A program made the translations under genes and the position numbers. This document shows positions 9,301-11,076 of a DNA stretch of 11,076 nt, in pieces. The stretch is from CAYGFH01 sp964356315 (GTDB lineage Bacteria > Patescibacteriota > Microgenomatia > UBA10105 > UBA927). The stretch lies in assembly GCA_964356315.1 (NCBI GenBank), contig CAYHHA010000041.1, positions 1-11,076 of the forward strand, in the 5' to 3' direction. Position 1 is the first letter of the stretch; each line of letters begins with the position of its first letter. Below the pieces are notes generated by a model. That model had not been told where the DNA came from. It saw only the letters and a program-made list of their open reading frames with translations, and ran no database searches.

Positions 9301-9954
9301 TCCTATACGGTGAAAGTAGGAAATGCTACAGTTGTGCGTCAAAACATAACGCCGAAAGATTTGCTTTCTATCCAGTCGATTGTGTTGCCTATAACCCAAT
9401 TTACCATCGGAGGATCAACGGATGTCCAGTTCGCAAAAAATGGAACTGGGTCTATGAATTATTCAATGAACTTGAACTATTTTCTCCCGTTTACAGAGAT
9501 AACACCTCTTGAGAGAGGATTTGCTGTCATTCGAGAATTGATAGACGCTAAAGGAAACGTGCTACCCTCGGGCTACCTTGCAGAAAATTCTGAAGTGTGG
9601 GAACGATTAATAATCGTAGTCCCTGAAGAAAGACGATTCGTCGCAATAGAAGATCCACTTCCTGCGGGGCTTGAATCAGTAAACGAAAGTTTGAAAAATG
9701 TGAGTACACTTTCGAAAAATCAACCGAAACTTTCCGATGAAGCTCATGAAGAATTATACTTCACACGAAAAGAATATCGCGATAATAAAACGGTGCTATT
9801 TGCCAGATATCTACCTGCTGGAGTGTATGAGATGAGTTATAGAGTTCGATCAACTGTTCCTGGTATCTATCATCGAATGCCTGCGTCTGCCTACCAATTA
9901 TATGTCCCCGATGTCTCCGGCCACTCTGATGGCGGTTGGTTTGAAGTAAAGTAG
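3352..9954 (+). CDS. Membrane-anchored bacterial alpha-2-macroglobulin with an intein-like Hint domain in the bait region
   Basis: A 2200-residue A2M: these proteins trap proteases when the bait region is cut, exposing a thioester that bonds covalently to the attacker. Order: membrane helices at about 21-39, 58-72 and 130-148 with a basic cytoplasmic loop (about 74-129); four SbsA-type Ig-like (Big_5) domains at about 155-247, 249-350, 350-452 and 453-553; MG-like domains to about 790, with C614 and C620 as a possible disulfide; MG2 at about 797-895 with YRPGQ; MG3/MG4 to about 1165; bait-region domain from about 1168 with VDKAVWDLS near 1313; Hint domain 1369-1497; FPDTAFWNP at 1509-1517 opening the A2M/MG7-type domain; thioester domain with C1725-V-E-Q1728 and a GGWGWW motif; C-terminal MG10-like domain at about 2040-2195. 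It is longer than E. coli YfhM (about 1650) because of the N-terminal additions and the Hint insert. No lipobox is present. The thioester motif is intact, so trapping chemistry is likely preserved. Domain edges are estimated by eye. Confidence 0.93.
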   Translation: MLKDYSGKVLRFVRSFGWVRTGASLLLLFVSIFCFVLLWRRASDYVYMYLLFHYRESLGVMIAVVVGGYILSTTRALWYPKVMMWVAKFQTQVIPAVLRFSHEKIQKMKDWVIRFRQVEPKEKWSMVRRPIYFIVACYLVILVGPYFFPPRVATSFPANASIEAPLSGAIEIIFSRPVIRSTVERGVAISPAVDAQFSWEGNQKFTITPKKALERGKNYRVTLPGTILSTFGIPQFVPVSISFETVGNPVVAVASPEDEAPEDGTPITVVFDRPMIPLTTATNSALKKSAFQITPEIPGEGRWLGTTAYQFRPSSRFKKASTYTITVPKGLPSADGGSLQSDYTWSFTSVRPRVVARSLERGYQYASPTASVSATFNQPILPASASESFAVYDANNNRVPGKVVVSGAMVGFYATGGLSREETYTVKVAPGLRGVEGDNGMEVEDSWNFSVSPKPSVLRTDPQNNAGEVGELYRISVNFRSPMKQSSFENAISIFPKPEIKPSYYVSSYNGENVLSISTSLARSTRYSVTIGGNATDQYGAPLGSPYTFYFDTAPYKPAISMYPQGTYFGAFNQKITPRIVASVVNANSVAYTLYKLSRNDFLDLYQKRYTPKCDSDEACRTWQSYDTSKLEKVRTWSETYEAEKNTPVHVVTKVTMQNGSPIASGMYLLDMRIPSGAHDNMVMIVSDSTLTVKKSANQIFSWSVNQTTNDVLPGMNIQVTDVWGNTLAQGNSNADGVFMKDVNLKGQEQLLVWGVKGADTVVASDAWGEGINAYDFGLPNYYNPNESKEYPTDQEYKLYVTVDRPIYRPGQKVYFKGVIRKDSDGAYEQIPPSEMVVVEVTDATNKEIYTKNLPMTSFGSFSSDMTLGSKTELGFYTVKASYKGNEYRQQFQVEEYKKPELAVSVVPNKPSYIQGDVATIGISASYYFGAPVADAPVEWTLKTEDSSFRWDKDWRYEFGDPDSYWNRSWWYYTGENFSSGEEIGEGKGKTNSKGELTITPPIGIGAYATSQSMVVEAVVNDISNQSIAGSERFSVHKAGVFAGIHPLSYANTSGKEAKVEIVTVDTKGNELSSIPVALEFYKRTWLSVREKNPDDGVFYYTSKASDALVSTSSVTTDTLGRAVGSFVPSEGGTYKVIAKVRDASGNTYTSGSFVWVSGYGFQAPRENNDRIVVVSDKQDYLVGETMSIFVASPFASASAKTLLTAERGNILAYKVVDTNDTSNNFQLPIPPSYSPNIFIGAVVIKGSDQVKNPPEFKVGYTQVKVTDKKQQLDIKISTDKQKYKPGDTMKATIQTNDLLGHPVSTELAVGLVDKAVWDLSSVELPDIYKTFYQPRNLEVATSQLLTISIDRINANTNLGSKGGSGGGCFLGGTEVLMAGGVSKPIEDVVIGDRILTRKSDNATELVEASVLSTSKHTVPSYLIVNGMLRVTGEHRLFVNGGWKMAAFLEKGDVLYDADNHPVSVYSIERMRGSYDVYNFEVETYHTYFAGGVYVHNQKGGFDSSRSNFPDTAFWNPEIKTNQQGAAVVSIPLPDSLTTWRLGVIASSKESAFGSSTKEVVVGRDVLVRPFVPRFVSVGDKPTLGGIVVNTSGKDQSFDVRLESEGVRVLEANTKRVQIADGQQARVTWKTEVDAVPNATLTLRVMDENKNEKDAVRIPLPVLSYSIPETVAVSGQANGGNAKETITLPKEIDSTQGSATIDITPSLGGVGLSGLSYMLSYPYDCVEQSVSRFTSALSVHTVLSRGGLDALGVFSKKQLSDVVTSGVSRLVSTQHADGGWGWWIDQPSDPLFSAYALLGLLRAKKTFTVPAQTIDRATAYVFDLIQRGETSVNQDTQAYLLWVLSESGKNVSSYASVLFARRFELSIEARANLAVALYKSGNASESRRLKNELVSLAKNTATTTHWEESGRGYRYFGSNISTTSRVLSAISIMDGRSPLVEQSIRYLLTSRTDGHWATTWDTASAIASISDVMLSKKEEKAEYSYTVKVGNATVVRQNITPKDLLSIQSIVLPITQFTIGGSTDVQFAKNGTGSMNYSMNLNYFLPFTEITPLERGFAVIRELIDAKGNVLPSGYLAENSEVWERLIIVVPEERRFVAIEDPLPAGLESVNESLKNVSTLSKNQPKLSDEAHEELYFTRKEYRDNKTVLFARYLPAGVYEMSYRVRSTVPGIYHRMPASAYQLYVPDVSGHSDGGWFEVK
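7456..7842 (+). other. Hint / mini-intein-like (A-type BIL-like) domain coding segment within the A2M gene
   Basis: Residues 1369-1497 (129 aa) form an autoprocessing Hint domain. Block A is CFLGGTEVLMAGG starting at C1369, followed by KPIEDVVIGDRILT. Block B contains the TxxH motif T1432-G-E-H1435. Blocks F/G read VYNFEVETYHTYFAGG and then VYVHN, ending in penultimate His1496 and Asn1497. No homing-endonuclease insert is present. The upstream flank is Gly-rich (GGSGGG) and the downstream flank begins Gln-Lys-Gly-Gly. With Cys1, TxxH His and His-Asn present, N-S acyl shift and Asn cyclisation should be possible; the +1 residue is Gln, so canonical splicing via a Cys/Ser/Thr is not. A-type bacterial intein-like domains are known to cleave, and sometimes splice, without a +1 nucleophile. 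Codon use looks like that of its surroundings. Confidence 0.9.
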
Positions 9955-9983
9955 CGTGAAAGAAAATCCTACTGGCGATTGTA

Positions 9984-10003
9984 TTACCTCTGAGAGGAGG
10001 TGA
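9984..10003 (+). promoter_or_regulatory. Hairpin sequestering the Shine-Dalgarno of the small secreted protein gene
   Basis: TTACCTC (9984-9990) pairs with GAGGTGA (9997-10003) through 7 bp including one G-U, with a 6-nt loop TGAGAG. The right arm contains most of the Shine-Dalgarno AGGAGG (9995-10000), which lies 8 nt before ATG 10009. Folding would hide the ribosome site, suggesting translational control (thermal, ligand or ribosome-coupled). A shorter alternative stem CCTC/GAGG (9987-9990 with 9994-9997) is also possible. The complementarity is directly visible; regulation is inferred. Confidence 0.45.
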
Positions 10004-10008
10004 AATAT

Positions 10009-10371
10009 ATGAACTATAAAACACTATTTTTGACCATTGCCGCAATCGCAGCAGGTGTCTATCTCATCAGTCCAGCTATGGCGTTTGCGTACCGAGGAGA
10101 CGCATCTGTAAAAGGACCGAATCATACGGAAGCGAGAGAGCGGGCTATTGAATCCGCGGATCTTTCTGCATTTAGAGCTGCATGTACTGTCGGTCGTATG
10201 TGTGATGTTGTGAATACACAAGAAAAACTTACTGTATTGAAGCAAATGCATGAAGCCATGGAGAGCGGTGATGTAACAAAAGCTCAGGAATTGAGAGCAT
10301 CACTGGGATTAGGTTTAAAAAACGGATCTGGACAGGGAAAAGGAATGGGTATGGGAAGAAACAGAAACTAA
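10009..10371 (+). CDS. Small secreted protein of unknown function with Gly/Met-rich tail
   Basis: A 120-residue protein I do not recognise. Residues 1-25 form a signal peptide: Lys4, a hydrophobic core, and cleavage after A23-M-A25 (alternatively after A25-F-A27). The mature part is short, charged and probably helical, with two related segments, ARERAIESADLSAFRAA (42-58) and HEAMESGDVTKAQELRA (81-97), sharing the pattern A-[I/M]-E-S-x-D. C59 and C65 (C-x5-C) could form a disulfide or bind a metal. The tail 100-120 is rich in Gly, Met, Lys, Asn and Arg (GQGKGMGMGRNRN), unlike a folded domain. ATG 10009 is chosen because AGGAGG lies 8 nt upstream; the in-frame GTG at 10000 overlaps that site. 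It lies 54 nt after the A2M gene and 74 nt before an ECF sigma gene, so an extracytoplasmic sensor or a stress-module output is a reasonable guess only. Confidence 0.75.
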   Translation: MNYKTLFLTIAAIAAGVYLISPAMAFAYRGDASVKGPNHTEARERAIESADLSAFRAACTVGRMCDVVNTQEKLTVLKQMHEAMESGDVTKAQELRASLGLGLKNGSGQGKGMGMGRNRN

Positions 10372-10384
10372 ACACAAATGGTTT

Positions 10385-10422
10385 CGCCGATCCCGCTGAA
10401 GTATACCAGCGGGATATTGGCG
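10385..10422 (+). terminator. GC-rich hairpin between the small secreted protein gene and the sigma gene
   Basis: TCCCGCTG (10391-10398) and CAGCGGGA (10407-10414) form a perfect 8-bp stem with an 8-nt loop. A10390-T10415 extends it, and CGCC (10385-10388) pairs with GGCG (10419-10422) past a small asymmetric bulge, giving about 13 bp. It lies just after the stop at 10371 and just before the sigma gene promoter. No U-tract follows (TATTGGCG), so it is not a classical intrinsic terminator; it may be a transcript 3'-end hairpin or a binding site for a regulator of the sigma gene. Confidence 0.45.
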
Positions 10423-10426
10423 CAAC

Positions 10427-10445
10427 TGATAGTATATATACCTGT
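10427..10445 (+). promoter_or_regulatory. Extended -10 promoter of the ECF sigma gene
   Basis: TGaTAGTAT at 10427-10435 is an extended -10 (hexamer 4 of 6); an overlapping TATATA at 10433-10438 is an alternative. Either places the transcription start within about 4 nt of ATG 10446. No -35 is visible at the proper distance; that region is occupied by the right arm of the 10385-10422 hairpin. There is no Shine-Dalgarno. Confidence 0.42.
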
Positions 10446-10997
10446 ATGTCTCAGTATGAACATGTGTCAGATGGTCAGCTTGTTGAAAAAATCCGTGATG
10501 GTTCTCCGGAGTTGTTTTCATACCTCGTAGAACGGTATGAAAAAAAGTTACTCCGATATGCCCGAAGCATCGTGCACAGAGATGATATCGGACAGGATAT
10601 CGTGCAAGATTCATTTATAAAAGCATATAAAAATTTACACGGATTTGATAGAAAGCAATCATTTAGCACATGGATATATAGAATAGTTCATAACGAAGCG
10701 ATAAATACTATAAAAAAATATAAGAGGGAAATTCCACTTATTGCCGAGATGGAACTCCCTAGCGTTGAACATATAGAAAATGATTTTGAGACAAAAGAAC
10801 GTATCGCGCAGGCGACATGGTGTTTGTCTAAAATGCCAGTGATCTATAGCGAGCCGTTGGCATTGTTTGGTATAGAGGATCTTTCGTATGAAGAGATCAG
10901 TGATATTTTACGTCTACCAATGGGAACTGTAGCAACACGTATAAACAGGGCGAAAGCCATGATGAAAGCATTATGTCAAAAACACAATATATCCTGA
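10446..10997 (+). CDS. RNA polymerase sigma factor, ECF (sigma-70 region 2 plus region 4) type
   Basis: A 183-residue two-domain sigma factor that directs RNA polymerase to a dedicated promoter set, usually in response to envelope or extracytoplasmic stress. Region 2 spans about 22-91, including the core-binding and -10-recognition motifs around DIVQDSFIKAYKNLHGFD (51-68) and STWIYRIVHNEAIN (74-87). An acidic linker (about 100-119) precedes region 4 at about 120-177, with the helix-turn-helix LSYEEISDILRLPMGTVATR (146-165). Regions 1 and 3 are absent, as expected for ECF factors, and the length is typical. ATG 10446 is the natural start: it follows an extended -10 at near-leaderless spacing and puts region 2 at the usual distance from the N-terminus. 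The following gene overlaps its 3' end by 25 nt, the arrangement typical of a sigma/anti-sigma pair. The ECF subgroup cannot be assigned by eye. Confidence 0.93.
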   Translation: MSQYEHVSDGQLVEKIRDGSPELFSYLVERYEKKLLRYARSIVHRDDIGQDIVQDSFIKAYKNLHGFDRKQSFSTWIYRIVHNEAINTIKKYKREIPLIAEMELPSVEHIENDFETKERIAQATWCLSKMPVIYSEPLALFGIEDLSYEEISDILRLPMGTVATRINRAKAMMKALCQKHNIS

Positions 10998-11076
10998 AAG
11001 ACACAATCATGAATAAAATTCGCTCCGGCGAAGTAAAAATGAAACCAAAATGGTATTTTATCGTGGGATCTATTGC
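10973..11076 (+). CDS. N-terminal fragment of a probable membrane-anchored anti-sigma or sigma-partner protein (runs off the window)
   Basis: The frame opens at ATG 10973 inside the sigma gene and stays open to the window end (34 complete codons). The visible product has a charged cytoplasmic-type start, then KIRSGEVKMKPKWYF followed by IVGSI, which looks like the entry to a transmembrane helix. From memory this GEVKMKPKWYF-type junction occurs in CPR membrane proteins near sigma genes; I have not verified that. Overlap with the sigma gene suggests translational coupling. ATG 11009 is an alternative start with a weak GAAAG 8 nt upstream (10996-11000). A membrane anti-sigma factor fits position and topology, but no binding domain is visible in the fragment. 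Confidence 0.6.
   Translation, partial: MSKTQYILKDTIMNKIRSGEVKMKPKWYFIVGSI

Noticed and set aside
10000..10008. GTG start for the small secreted protein
   Set aside because: The GTG overlaps the last base of the Shine-Dalgarno AGGAGG; ATG 10009 has ideal 8-nt spacing.
1..11076. tRNA, rRNA, CRISPR arrays, insertion sequences or long direct repeats
   Set aside because: None was seen by eye; the gaps between genes are all under 100 nt and hold only promoters and small hairpins.
1..11076. Alternative genetic code with TGA as Gly (Gracilibacteria/Absconditabacteria)
   Set aside because: TGA is used as a sensible stop for pbpC and the sigma gene, and no long frame needs TGA read-through.

Overview
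The window is a gene-dense bacterial segment read entirely on the + strand, with roughly balanced base composition and short intergenic gaps. Stops TAA, TGA and TAG are all used and no coding frame contains an internal TGA, so the standard bacterial code applies. The A2M is anchored by several N-terminal helices rather than a lipobox, most starts appear leaderless, and the partial last gene resembles (from memory) proteins of Candidate Phyla Radiation bacteria. Together these suggest a Patescibacteria/CPR-type organism. That is inference; no marker gene here fixes the taxon.

Layout. 1-56: possible tail of an unidentified gene. 96-782: DedA-family membrane protein, close to E. coli DedA in motifs. 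874-3318: penicillin-binding protein 1C (GT51 glycosyltransferase, transpeptidase, C-terminal PBP1C domain). 3352-9954: a 2200-residue membrane-anchored alpha-2-macroglobulin (A2M) with four Ig-like domains near the N-terminus, an intact CVEQ thioester motif and, at the bait-region position, a 129-residue Hint (intein-like) domain. 10009-10371: a small secreted protein with a strong Shine-Dalgarno site that lies in a hairpin. 10446-10997: an ECF-type sigma factor. 10973-end: the start of an overlapping gene, probably a membrane-anchored anti-sigma protein.

How the genes fit together. The first three form a cell-envelope block: a probable undecaprenyl-phosphate flippase, a peptidoglycan synthase, and a protease-trapping A2M. 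The pbpC/A2M pairing is a known bacterial association (E. coli pbpC-yfhM), usually read as repair plus defence after envelope breach. The last three look like an envelope-stress signalling module: secreted protein, ECF sigma, membrane partner.

Most notable. (i) A Hint domain with Cys1, TxxH and a terminal His-Asn sits in the A2M bait region, followed by Gln rather than Cys/Ser/Thr, which suggests self-cleavage or non-canonical splicing at the site that normally acts as the A2M trigger. (ii) dedA, pbpC, the A2M gene and the sigma gene each have a -10-like element ending 6-10 nt before the start codon, pointing to leaderless or near-leaderless mRNAs, whereas the small secreted gene has a strong, hairpin-occluded ribosome site.
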